A stretch of DNA of 64,000 bases from Burkholderiales bacterium (GTDB lineage: Bacteria > Pseudomonadota > Gammaproteobacteria > Burkholderiales > Nitrosomonadaceae), in NCBI GenBank assembly GCA_024235795.1, contig JACKLR010000001.1:682001-746000 (forward strand), given 5' to 3'. Positions 44,912 to 56,381 of this stretch are shown here, piece after piece. Both the position numbers and the translations under genes were made by a program. The notes under the pieces were generated by a model. It was given only the letters and a program-made list of their open reading frames with translations. It searched no databases and had not been told where the DNA came from. Position 1 is the stretch's first letter. The number at the start of each line of letters is the position of its first letter.

Positions 44912-44930
44912 TTGTAGCAAATTGCTACAA
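44912..44930. promoter_or_regulatory. palindromic operator of the ParD-like/zeta pair
   Basis: TTGTAGCAA-A-TTGCTACAA is a perfect 19-bp inverted repeat about 35 bp upstream of the antitoxin start. A second, overlapping palindrome ACAAAT-c-ATTTGT lies at 44903-44915. Such operators are normally bound by the antitoxin for autoregulation. Confidence 0.75.
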
Positions 44931-44963
44931 TCGGTTTGTTTTACTCGCTTAATGAGGCGCACA

Positions 44964-45380
44964 ATGGCAAAATCCGCATCCCCCATTCGGTTGCAAGAAG
45001 AATTGATGAAAGCGGCAGAACTGACGGCCGGACGTTTTCATCGAAGCACGGCCGAGCAGATAGAGTTTTGGGCGGAGCTTGGACGTTCTGTAGCAGATAC
45101 GCTTGACCCCGATGTGGTGTTATCCGTCAAATCGGGGCTTTCAAGAATAAAAGTGGAACCCGTTTATGGCGCGCCGGTCGATCCGAGTGCGGTTTTTGAG
45201 TCACTGGAAAAACAGCGGAAAAACGGAACATTGCCCAAACGTGTTACAACCGCCGCACACCGCTATCAGGCTTCATCGGAACATCCCGGTTATCTGGATC
45301 GTATCGATCGGCAAAACAAAATCACAACCGGCCGGTTTACAAACGGTCAGTTTATCCCCTTGAACGAAAAAACCGCTTGA
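44964..45380 (+). CDS. ParD-like antitoxin of a zeta-type toxin-antitoxin pair
   Basis: 138 residues from the ATG at 44964 (GAGG upstream). The N-terminus S-P-I-R-L-Q-E-E-L-M-K-A-A and S-T-A-E-Q-I-E-F-W-A-E-L-G-R are typical of the ParD_like antitoxin family, which has a ribbon-helix-helix-type DNA-binding part. The C-terminal part (Y-L-D-R-I-D-R-Q-N) should wrap the toxin. It overlaps the toxin frame by 4 bp and sits behind a perfect palindrome. Intact. Placed between csy4 and the CRISPR leader, an unusual position. Confidence 0.75.
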   Translation: MAKSASPIRLQEELMKAAELTAGRFHRSTAEQIEFWAELGRSVADTLDPDVVLSVKSGLSRIKVEPVYGAPVDPSAVFESLEKQRKNGTLPKRVTTAAHRYQASSEHPGYLDRIDRQNKITTGRFTNGQFIPLNEKTA

Positions 45381-45951
45381 AAAAAGAAAAACAACTCTGG
45401 CTGCTTACGGGTGGCAACGGCGCAGGGAAAACCACCTTTTACCGGTTGCAACTTGAACCGCTCGGCATACCGTTTGTGAATCAGATATTCTGGCAAAGCA
45501 ATTGCATCCCGAACAACACAGCTATGAAGCGGCTAAAATTGCCGAAGCCATTCGCTTGCGGCTTTTACAGGATGGGCGCACATTCTGTTTTGAAACCGTT
45601 TTTTCTCATCCCTCTAAAATCGATTTTGTTGCCAATGCAAAAGCATTGGGTTATGAAATTGTGCTGGTTTTTATTCACCTTGAACAGATACAGCTCAATC
45701 TTGCGCGTATTGCGCAACGCATGAGCGAAGGCGGTCACACTGTGCCGGATGAAAAAGTTAAAACACGGATTCCCAGGGTATTGCAATTGGTTAAACAGGT
45801 TCTACCATTATGTGATCAAGTATACATACTGGATAACTCTCGTGCGGATAATCCGTTTCAGCAAATAGGCGCGATACGCAGCGGATGCCTTGAATTAAAT
45901 CAAACATCAGTCCCGGCGTGGCGCCAGGAACTGCTGTCGGATTATTTGTGA
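45377..45951 (+). pseudogene. zeta-toxin-family kinase gene broken by a one-base deletion
   Basis: The first frame begins K-K-E-K-Q-L-W-L-L-T-G-G-N-G-A-G-K-T-T (Walker A of zeta toxins, which phosphorylate a UDP-sugar peptidoglycan precursor). After P-F-V-N at about 45481 the frame shifts; the next frame continues D-I-L-A-K-Q-L-H-P-E-Q-H-S-Y-E-A-A-K-I-A and F-E-T-V-F-S-H-P-S-K to the stop at 45951. Adding one base after 45480 restores V-N-A-D, the expected family motif, so a single-base deletion (or a sequencing error) explains the break. As written the toxin is inactive. Confidence 0.8.
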
Positions 45952-46089
45952 CATTTATACCCATTTTCTTTTGCTCTTTAACAAAATATATAAAATCAGT
46001 TACTTATTGATAGCGGAGAAATTTTGGGTATTTCCGCTGATTTCATGCTAAGCAATTGTTGTTTATCGTTTTCTGAGTGTTATACTTCA
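45952..46089 (+). promoter_or_regulatory. CRISPR leader
   Basis: 138 bp, AT-rich, no frame, directly upstream of the first perfect repeat and in the orientation expected from the I-F repeat (which is written 5'-3' on the plus strand). It contains a GCTCTTTAAC element and an IHF-type site, so adaptation should occur at 46090. Confidence 0.75.
45994..46006 (+). promoter_or_regulatory. IHF-type binding site in the leader
   Basis: AATCAG-TTAC-TTA matches the IHF consensus WATCAR-N4-TTR. It lies about 84 bp upstream of the first repeat. IHF bending of the leader is known to be required for spacer integration in type I-F systems. Confidence 0.6.
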
Positions 46090-49000
46090 GTTCGCTGCCG
46101 CACAGGCAGCTTAGAAAGCCAAAACAGTCTATACCGTCATCAGAGTTTTGTTCGCTGCCGCACAGGCAGCTTAGAAAAGCTTTGATGTTCGCTGCCGCAC
46201 AGGCAGGCAGAATGCAGCAAGGAAAAGTTTGATTTGTTCGCTGCCGCACAGGCAGCTTTAGCAAGGCAGCTTAGCGCAAATTCAGAGGCGTTCGCTGCCG
46301 CACAGGCAGCTTAGAAATTCTGGCATGAGCGCATTCCGCATCATGTTCGCTGCCGCACAGGCAGCTTTCGCTGCCGCACAGGCAGCTTAGAAAAAAACGT
46401 TCGCTGGCACAGCAAATCGTTCGCTGCCGCACAGGCAGCTTAAAACCGCGCGTCATCATTGTTCGCTGCCGCACAGGCAGCTTAGAAAGTTCGCTAAGGT
46501 TGCATGTTCGTTGCTGCCGCACAGGCAGCTTAGAAAGCTTGCGAATGAAAAATCGTTCGCTGCCGCACAGGCAGCTTAGTTAATGCCGCGCGGATTCATG
46601 CTGCTGTTCGCTGCCGCACAGGCAGCTTAAAAAATAGCCTTTAAGTCGATTTGGTACGAAAACGGCAGGATAAACAAGCATGTTCGCTGCCGCACAGGCA
46701 GCTTAGAAAAAAAGCATCGCAAATTGTTCGGTTTGCGCGCTGCGCTGCCACAGGCAGCTTAGAAATGCAGCGATGTTGCAGTTGTAATAAGCAGTTCGCT
46801 GCCGCACAGGCAGCTTAGAAAATCATTCGGGTTTTAGCAGTGTTTAGCTGTTCGCTGCCGCGCAAAGGCTTTTATGCGTGTTCGTTCGCTGCCGCACAGG
46901 CAGCTTAGAAAAATGCAGTTTACGCTCACAAATGGCTTTTGTTCGCTGCCGCACCGCAGCAGAAAAAAAAAAAGTTCGTTCGCTGCCGCACAGGCAGGTT
47001 CGCTGCCGCACAGGCAGCTTAAAATCGCTGGCATGCACAGTCCATGTTCGCTGCCGCACAGGCAGCTTAGAAAATGTTCGCTGCCGTTCGCTGCTGCACA
47101 ATGCGCACAGGCAGCTTAGAAAAAGGCAGCTTAGAAAAACGGCATCAGCCGCACAGGCAGCTTAAAAAGCTGTCATGATTTCGCTGCCGCACAGGCAGCT
47201 TAGAAAATCAAGGATGGCACCATTAAATGGCACGTATGTTCGCTGCCGCACAGGCAGCTTAGAAAACAGGATCAATGGCTGGCTGATGTTCGCTGCCGCA
47301 CAGGCAGCTTAGAAAAAAGAATCAGCCTTGGCACGCAATACAAGATCCGTTCGCTGCCGCACAGGCAGCTTAGAAATGGGAAACCGCGCACCAGCATTAC
47401 CGTTTAGTTCGCTGCCGCACAGGCAGCTTAGAAATTCCATAAGTTCAGAGTGATAAATAAAGTTCGCTGCCGCACAGGCAGCTTAGAAAATTAAGGTTGG
47501 CGCCATCAAGGTTGGCACCATGTTCGCTGCCGCACAGGCAGCTTAGAAAAATAAGTCTGGCACCATTAAGGCTGGCACCATGTTCGCTGCCGCACAGGCA
47601 GCTTAGAAATGAAAGACGGCAATCAATGGAGGCTTGGTGTGGTTCGCTGCCGCACAGGCAGCTTAGAAAATCAAGGTTAGCACCGTTAAGGATAGCACCA
47701 TGTTCGCTGCCGCACAGGCAGCTTAGAAATTGATGGTGCCAACCTTGATGGTGCTAACCTTGTTCGCTGCCGCACAGGCAGCTTAGAAAAGTATCGCTAA
47801 AATAGATAATTTATTTACACAGTTCGCTGCCGCACAGGCAGCTTAGAAATTCTATCCAGCTTTTAATCTCAATTAGTTTATGTTCGCTGCCGCACAGGCA
47901 GCTTAGAAAATTAAGGCTGGCACCATTAAGGTTGGCGCCATGTTCGCTGCCGCACAGGCAGCTTAGAAAAACAAACGACGAATCAGTTATTGAAGAATTG
48001 CGTTCGCTGCCGCACAGGCAGCTTAGAAAATTAAGGATAGCACCATCAAGGTTGGCATAATGTTCGCTGCCGCACAGGCAGCTTAGAAAATTAAGGCTGG
48101 CACCATTAAGGCTGGCACCATGTTCGCTGCCGCACAGGCAGCTTAGAAAAATCCCGCCTAGAGCTAACTGCGCTCCACTTAGTTCGCTGCCGCACAGGCA
48201 GCTTAGAAAGGCTCACCATGAGTCTGACAATTGATTAGGAGGTTCGCTGCCGCACAGGCAGCTTAGAAAACAGTTTTTGACCAGCAAAATCATACAGGCC
48301 CGTTCGCTGCCGCACAGGCAGCTTAGAAACAGAACAGCCACACGACTGAAGACCAACGCTAGTTCGCTGCCGCACAGGCAGCTTAGAAAGAAGAAATCCT
48401 GCAAACCATCGGCAAGTACGCGTTCGCTGCCGCACAGGCAGCTTAGAAAAACACAATTGCCGCTTCAAGTGTTAAAGCCGGGTTCGCTGCCGCACAGGCA
48501 GCTTAGAAATAGATAACCGGATACCCGTGCAAAGATTTCCTGTTCGCTGCCGCACAGGCAGCTTAGAAATGAAGAAATGAGCGATGTTAATATTTTGGAT
48601 AGTTCGCTGCCGCACAGGCAGCTTAGAAATTTTGATAATGCCGGTAAATGCCGTTGTACGCGTTCGCTGCCGCACAGGCAGCTTAGAAATTTTGACTGGG
48701 TAGATGAATATTATGAAACTAGTTCGCTGCCGCACAGGCAGCTTAGAAAAAGCCGGGGGAGATAATTAATGACAAGAATTAGTTCGCTGCCGCACAGGCA
48801 GCTTAGAAAAAGGAAGGATTCACGACCCAAAAAAACACTTTGTTCGCTGCCGCACAGGCAGCTTAGAAAACGTAGCCCCGTCATATTGTGTTGGGAAATA
48901 TGTTCGCTGCCGCACAGGCAGCTTAGAAACGAAGGTAACACTACACGCGTTAAGTTACTCAGTTCGCTGCCGCACAGGCAGCTTAGAAATGCATACATGG

Positions 49001-52000
49001 CAAACATTTTATGTGCTACAGGTTCGCTGCCGCACAGGCAGCTTAGAAAGACGATGAAAGCGGCGACGACGAAAGCAGCGAGTTCGCTGCCGCACAGGCA
49101 GCTTAGAAAAGAAGGCAGAACGGATCAGGACGAGAGGAACGGTTCGCTGCCGCACAGGCAGCTTAGAAAATTTTTCGATATTGGTTACACGAAACATCTG
49201 GGTTCGCTGCCGCACAGGCAGCTTAGAAACTTGAAAAAGGGAGGAAAAGCAAGTATTCCGTGTTCGCTGCCGCACAGGCAGCTTAGAAAAGCAGGGTAGA
49301 CACCAGATGCTTGAGACCTAGGTTCGCTGCCGCACAGGCAGCTTAGAAATTAAAGCTGGTTATGTGGTAAATGAAATATCAGTTCGCTGCCGCACAGGCA
49401 GCTTAGAAAAGCCAAACGGGGTAAATACTTCTCCCCCTTTTGTTCGCTGCCGCACAGGCAGCTTAGAAATGTAACGAATGTGGATAATTTCTTCCAGCAG
49501 GGTTCGCTGCCGCACAGGCAGCTTAGAAAAGAAAGAAAGCACCCGTGTTCATATGCGGAAGGTTCGCTGCCGCACAGGCAGCTTAGAAACATCGGGCAAA
49601 TCCACAGGCATAGCGATTATCAGTTCGCTGCCGCACAGGCAGCTTAGAAAGCCGACGGGAAAAGCCTGGTCGGCGCTTCGCGGTTCGCTGCCGCACAGGC
49701 AGCTTAGAAATTATATTGTCGCGGTTGATCCAGGTGAGCGATGTTCGCTGCCGCACAGGCAGCTTAGAAACATCATCCCGATTAAATCTTTGTTATGTTG
49801 ATGTTCGCTGCCGCACAGGCAGCTTAGAAAGACAAAATGATTCATGTCAAAATGATCAATCAGTTCGCTGCCGCACAGGCAGCTTAGAAATTTGGATGTT
49901 GAGTAGTAGTAGCAAAATAGATGTTCGCTGCCGCACAGGCAGCTTAGAAAATCATGTGATTGACCATGCGTTTTGAGTATTCGTTCGCTGCCGCACAGGC
50001 AGCTTAGAAAATATCGATCTGCATTACAAAACAAAGTACTTTGTTCGCTGCCGCACAGGCAGCTTAGAAAGAATTACTAAGCCGGTCAAAAGCAATCTGC
50101 GCGTTCGCTGCCGCACAGGCAGCTTAGAAAGGATAAGGCGATTCATTCTTTTTAAAATCAAGGTTCGCTGCCGCACAGGCAGCTTAGAAATGACGGTACG
50201 CCAAACCCGAAATTCAAGCCTGGTTCGCTGCCGCACAGGCAGCTTAGAAAAGAAAAAACTAACCGAGGCCGCCAGACATTGGGTTCGCTGCCGCACAGGC
50301 AGCTTAGAAAGTTTATGGGCATAGGATCAGAGGGTTATGTTTGTTCGCTGCCGCACAGGCAGCTTAGAAATGTTCCAATTGCATTGGATGACGTGCTTGT
50401 ATGTTCGCTGCCGCACAGGCAGCTTAGAAAAGCTGTGTAAGATATACCGTAAATCCCACGCCGTTCGCTGCCGCACAGGCAGCTTAGAAAACCCGAGAAA
50501 CCAGCGCCAAACGATCCCAGCAGTTCGCTGCCGCACAGGCAGCTTAGAAATATGTAGAGATTACTGGTTGTGCTCCCTGCTGGTTCGCTGCCGCACAGGC
50601 AGCTTAGAAAATGAGATCATTTAGATTAATTGTAAATTCACCGTTCGCTGCCGCACAGGCAGCTTAGAAATGTAGTAAACGCAGAAATCACGATTGAGAC
50701 AAGTTCGCTGCCGCACAGGCAGCTTAGAAATGATACATGGGAATCAGAAGGTGGTGATGGTCGTTCGCTGCCGCACAGGCAGCTTAGAAAAAGAATTCAC
50801 AATCTTAGAAAGATTAATGACAGTTCGCTGCCGCACAGGCAGCTTAGAAAAAAACTTCATTTTTAAATAATGATGGTTTTATGTTCGCTGCCGCACAGGC
50901 AGCTTAGAAAAGTGAAAGTGATTACGGAAAACATATTCAATCGTTCGCTGCCGCACAGGCAGCTTAGAAAGGTGATGTGTGGTTATTGCGTGGAGGTACT
51001 TAGTTCGCTGCCGCACAGGCAGCTTAGAAAACATCAAAGATTCACGCTATGCTGGTTTTATCGTTCGCTGCCGCACAGGCAGCTTAGAAAAGCCAGAGAA
51101 ACTATCGCTGATCGACTGCCGAGTTCGCTGCCGCACAGGCAGCTTAGAAATGATATAGATGAATATGACGAATGTGATAATTGTTCGCTGCCGCACAGGC
51201 AGCTTAGAAAAAAGGGCGCCCGAGCCTCGCGCTTAACGCGTCGTTCGCTGCCGCACAGGCAGCTTAGAAAATGAAATATGATGGCAAATCACAGGCCGCT
51301 GAGTTCGCTGCCGCACAGGCAGCTTAGAAAATCAATTATCGCTGTCTCACCTGGGTATGATTGTTCGCTGCCGCACAGGCAGCTTAGAAATCAAAAAATT
51401 CCAACTCTTCTGCAAACGGATAGTTCGCTGCCGCACAGGCAGCTTAGAAAGTTAAAAATATGGAATACGCCGTATCTGAAACGTTCGCTGCCGCACAGGC
51501 AGCTTAGAAAATAAGAGTAGATATAGCAGCATCTTTTATTTGGTTCGCTGCCGCACAGGCAGCTTAGAAATGGAGCCGAACTACGTACACCAATACCAAT
51601 GTGTTCGCTGCCGCACAGGCAGCTTAGAAAAAAATGGTGCAAAGTGACTGTAAGACGACAGTGTTCGCTGCCGCACAGGCAGCTTAGAAATAATGGCGCT
51701 ATTGTACTACCATCAATTATCGGTTCGCTGCCGCACAGGCAGCTTAGAAATTTCTTCGCAAGCTGCACGATATTTTCTCTCCGTTCGCTGCCGCACAGGC
51801 AGCTTAGAAAAATCAGAACGTCAGTTCGTCTTCCGAGGACACGTTCGCTGCCGCACAGGCAGCTTAGAAAAAAAATGGATAGGTTTCGCTTGCCTGGTCA
51901 CTGTTCGCTGCCGCACAGGCAGCTTAGAAAGTTCGATTCTCAATCATTAAATTACAGAGTTTGTTCGCTGCCGCACAGGCAGCTTAGAAAATATGCGCCA

Positions 52001-55000
52001 TCAGAAAACAAGCCATTTCTAAGTTCGCTGCCGCACAGGCAGCTTAGAAACCAGGCAAACCAGCAGAATTCCTTCGTTGATTGTTCGCTGCCGCACAGGC
52101 AGCTTAGAAAGTCGGTATTGTCGTAACACCATACTTGCCCAGGTTCGCTGCCGCACAGGCAGCTTAGAAATGAGACTTGTATACTAGCCGTCATGCCGCC
52201 TGGTTCGCTGCCGCACAGGCAGCTTAGAAAATGGATTTACGAAAAAGTTTTGTCTACTTTCGGTTCGCTGCCGCACAGGCAGCTTAGAAATTTTTGAAAT
52301 AACTTATCACCGTCAACAGTAAGTTCGCTGCCGCACAGGCAGCTTAGAAAACGGTAGTAGCGTAGCCAGTGATTTTGGAATAGTTCGCTGCCGCACAGGC
52401 AGCTTAGAAATGATACATGGGAATCAGAAGGTGGTGATGGTCGTTCGCTGCCGCACAGGCAGCTTAGAAAAATGATCTTATTAATTCGTCAACAGAATCA
52501 CCGTTCGCTGCCGCACAGGCAGCTTAGAAAAGATGCAGTCGTAAGCTTGAAAACTCTTGCTGGTTCGCTGCCGCACAGGCAGCTTAGAAAAAATAAACTT
52601 AATTGTTTTGTTTCAGATACGGGTTCGCTGCCGCACAGGCAGCTTAGAAAATCTGTGAACCTCCGTTAGTTGCCATATCATTGCTCGCTGCCGCACAGGC
52701 AGCTTAGAAAATCATACTTGGTCTAAAATTTATCACTGTATCGTTCGCTGCCGCACAGGCAGCTTAGAAAAGGTGAGCGTTTTACAGCGATAGCGATTAA
52801 CAGTTCGCTGCCGCACAGGCAGCTTAGAAAATCAACTCGTATAAGCATTTCTATTGCTTCTTGTTCGCTGCCGCACAGGCAGCTTAGAAAATGAATGAGT
52901 TGCGTTATTCATTTTTATCCTCGTTCGCTGCCGCACAGGCAGCTTAGAAAATCACTCATAAGATAAGATGCAGTATCACCAAGTTCGCTGCCGCACAGGC
53001 AGCTTAGAAATTTCAGCCCATCATCAAAAAAATTAAACAGCCGTTCGCTGCCGCACAGGCAGCTTAGAAAAGCAAATTAACTGACGTGTTTAGCGTTGGA
53101 ACGTTCGCTGCCGCACAGGCAGCTTAGAAACAAAACTGAACATTATTTGGCGGCGTTATAGTGTTCGCTGCCGCACAGGCAGCTTAGAAAACGTTACCAG
53201 TCTTTTTGTAATTGGTGTCATAGTTCGCTGCCGCACAGGCAGCTTAGAAAAAGAGCGTATCCAACACCGGCATTGCCGTTTGGTTCGCTGCCGCACAGGC
53301 AGCTTAGAAAAGGAATGAATTGCTCAAAATGAAGCATACCGGGTTCGCTGCCGCACAGGCAGCTTAGAAAAAGAGGGACTTGGAATAAGGAGAGTTAAAA
53401 TGGTTCGCTGCCGCACAGGCAGCTTAGAAATTTGTATGTGATAACTGAAATCATTTTACCTCGTTCGCTGCCGCACAGGCAGCTTAGAAATTTGATACGC
53501 TTTTGATATTAAGCTTATCAGCGTTCGCTGCCGCACAGGCAGCTTAGAAAAAGATTTTTTAATACCGAAACCTTCGCGCAAAGTTCGCTGCCGCACAGGC
53601 AGCTTAGAAAACGACACCAATCGAGCCTATATTAGCCGTATTGTTCGCTGCCGCACAGGCAGCTTAGAAAGCTAAAGTTGTCATTATTTACTTCCTCCGA
53701 TTGTTCGCTGCCGCACAGGCAGCTTAGAAAAACCTAACCCAATTGCGCACACGTAACCAATCGTTCGCTGCCGCACAGGCAGCTTAGAAATCAATTGAAT
53801 TTGTTGTTTCGATCGGGTAAGAGTTCGCTGCCGCACAGGCAGCTTAGAAATCTATCTACCGTGAGATTTAGGTTAAAAAAATGTTCGCTGCCGCACAGGC
53901 AGCTTAGAAAATAAACAATCTGACGTGTAGAATCACTGATTGGTTCGCTGCCGCACAGGCAGCTTAGAAAATTTCAATGTCATACGCATTTTGTGCGGCT
54001 TCGTTCGCTGCCGCACAGGCAGCTTAGAAATGCGATGAACTGCTCAATTGTTAGTTTGCCAGGTTCGCTGCCGCACAGGCAGCTTAGAAATTACCCAAAC
54101 CCAAACCCAAACCCAAGCCGTCGTTCGCTGCCGCACAGGCAGCTTAGAAATCAATTTGATCGAGATGAGTATAATCGACAACGTTCGCTGCCGCACAGGC
54201 AGCTTAGAAATAGCGCTAGGGCAAAACGCATTAGAGATATTAGTTCGCTGCCGCACAGGCAGCTTAGAAATTTAGGAAGCACACACGCAAGGGTGGCGAT
54301 GGGTTCGCTGCCGCACAGGCAGCTTAGAAAATCATTGGTTTCTATTTCTAACAACAAATACTGTTCGCTGCCGCACAGGCAGCTTAGAAAGATTGAACAA
54401 GTTTTAAAGACTTTGGAATGGCGTTCGCTGCCGCACAGGCAGCTTAGAAAACCGGCGCTAGCGAGGCTGGTTTTTCGTCATTGTTCGCTGCCGCACAGGC
54501 AGCTTAGAAAATGAAAACGCGCAATATTTGGGTTATCTGCAAGTTCGCTGCCGCACAGGCAGCTTAGAAAATCAAAGCGCTATCCAAAACATTAACATCG
54601 CTGTTCGCTGCCGCACAGGCAGCTTAGAAATCATCGCGCAAATGCTAGACATGAATACTCTCGTTCGCTGCCGCACAGGCAGCTTAGAAAGCCCAAGTGA
54701 TGTGAGGCGTAACGATCGGGATGTTCGCTGCCGCACAGGCAGCTTAGAAAAAATATTTCACAATGTCACCTCACTTTTTAATGTTCGCTGCCGCACAGGC
54801 AGCTTAGAAAATAAGCATTTCTTTTTCATAAACAGCTATCGTTGTTCGCTGCCGCACAGGCAGCTTAGAAAATCGTCAGCATGGCCATGTTGTCGCCTTC
54901 GTCGTTCGCTGCCGCACAGGCAGCTTAGAAAAGGACATTAAAAACATGAATCTTTCAGAAAGCGTTCGCTGCCGCACAGGCAGCTTAGAAACAATGGCGC

Positions 55001-56131
55001 TGCCTATACCAACCGGCAGCCGGGTTCGCTGCCGCACAGGCAGCTTAGAAAATGAAAGTTTATCTCGAACATTCTTTGCTGCTGTTCGCTGCCGCACAGG
55101 CAGCTTAGAAATTCCAGAGCGACAGCTCGTTATGTCCATCGCCGTTCGCTGCCGCACAGGCAGCTTAGAAATCTGTTGGTATGCAAAATGTTTGAAATGC
55201 AGCGTTCGCTGCCGCACAGGCAGCTTAGAAATTGTGCCTATTGCTCCAATGTCTGCGCCATTAGTTCGCTGCCGCACAGGCAGCTTAGAAAGCCAGGTAT
55301 GGCAGAACTCAAAAATCAATTATGTTCGCTGCCGCACAGGCAGCTTAGAAATGGAAAGCTCGCGTCCTCGCATGCCTTAATTCGTTCGCTGCCGCACAGG
55401 CAGCTTAGAAAGCTGAGCTGGCGAGCGCAAAATGGGTATCAGGGTTCGCTGCCGCACAGGCAGCTTAGAAATTTTGTTCTTCGAGTTTGAACATATACTT
55501 GCTGTTCGCTGCCGCACAGGCAGCTTAGAAAAGCGCCGGAGCATTTTTCGAGAATATTTCCGAGTTCGCTGCCGCACAGGCAGCTTAGAAATTTTGAAAC
55601 CGAGACTGACACAATCGCCAGCAGTTCGCTGCCGCACAGGCAGCTTAGAAACAATCCAAAACATGCGTGGCGGTGCTAATTTTGTTCGCTGCCGCACAGG
55701 CAGCTTAGAAAAAGTTGGCTGATGTTCCGCTGCACGTTGGGAAGTTCGCTGCCGCACAGGCAGCTTAGAAATCTTGAGAGCTGGTGGAAGAAACAACAGT
55801 CGGGTTCGCTGCCGCACAGGCAGCTTAGAAATGTCATAAGTTGCAATTACTTTTAAGGTGTTGGTTCGCTGCCGCACAGGCAGCTTAGAAAAGATAAAGG
55901 AGTAATGACATGATAGAGAAACTGTTCGCTGCCGCACAGGCAGCTTAGAAATAGCAACTGTAAATACTCTACAAGAGCATCATGTTCGCTGCCGCACAGG
56001 CAGCTTAGAAAATTGTGCCAAAGGCTGAATTAAAAATGACCAAGTTCGCTGTCGCACAGGCAGCTTAGAAAGCATAAGTCCATTCACCAGGGGCAAAATT
56101 ATCGTTCGCTGCCGCACAGGCAGCTTAGAAA
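46090..56131 (+). CRISPR. type I-F CRISPR array, about 10 kb
   Basis: Repeat GTTCGCTGCCGCACAGGCAG followed by CTTAGAAA (28 bp), with the I-F stem CTGCC/GGCAG around loop GCACA. From 47238 to 56131 I count about 149 near-perfect repeats: five with spacers of 22-33 bp, then runs of 35, 87 and 22 repeats at 60-bp pitch (32-bp spacers), with single 61-bp steps at 49562-49623 and 54783-54844. Repeat variants occur at 52683 (second base T to C) and 56044 (ninth base C to T), the latter next to the trailer end as expected for the old end. The stretch 46178-47237 is disordered. One spacer is present twice (50731 and 52411). Confidence 0.99.
46178..47237 (+). other. disordered leader-side part of the array
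   Basis: After two normal repeats (46090 and 46150) the array breaks into whole, truncated and directly fused repeats separated by 0-50 bp of sequence (for example two repeats joined without a spacer near 46346-46391 and 46979-47023, and partial repeats near 46850 and 47070-47165). Regular pitch resumes after 47238. Confidence 0.9.
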
Positions 56132-56132
56132 T

Positions 56133-56315
56133 ACCACAGCACCTCTGTCTGGGTATTTTCCACCCGAAATTAAAGTGGAATGCCTCGAAGATGACGGCGA
56201 TTCATTACCCGATCAGCCATCGCGCTTTTGTGCGCCGGATGGCATACGAAAATTCGCGCCACGTCGAGTCAAATTAAAAAAAGTAAACGCCAATTTAACC
56301 AAATCTTACGGTTAA
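56133..56315 (+). pseudogene. 60-codon protein tail directly after the last repeat
   Basis: A frame emerging from the final repeat runs to a TAA at 56313-56315 and has ordinary protein composition (Y-F-P-P-E-I-K-V-E-C-L-E-D-D-G-D, F-A-P-R-R-V-K-L-K-K-V-N-A-N-L). It has no start of its own, so it looks like the 3' end of a gene now cut by the array. I do not recognise it. Confidence 0.45.
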
Positions 56316-56354
56316 GGTTTCTTTTCCATCACCAGAGCATAGTGTTATAGTCGG

Positions 56355-56371
56355 TCTGACAAATGGTCAGA
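56355..56371. promoter_or_regulatory. palindromic operator of the RHH/PIN pair
   Basis: TCTGAC-aaatg-GTCAGA is a perfect 6-bp-arm inverted repeat ending 11 bp before the antitoxin ATG. Likely bound by the ribbon-helix-helix antitoxin. Confidence 0.65.
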
Positions 56372-56381
56372 CAAGGAATAA

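Noticed and set aside
46834..55937. Many apparent long frames with S-L-P-H-R-Q-L-R or K-L-P-V-R-Q-R-T repeats on both strands
   Set aside because: They are translations of the 28-bp CRISPR repeat through 32-bp spacers, where 60-bp pitch keeps a frame open; they are not genes.
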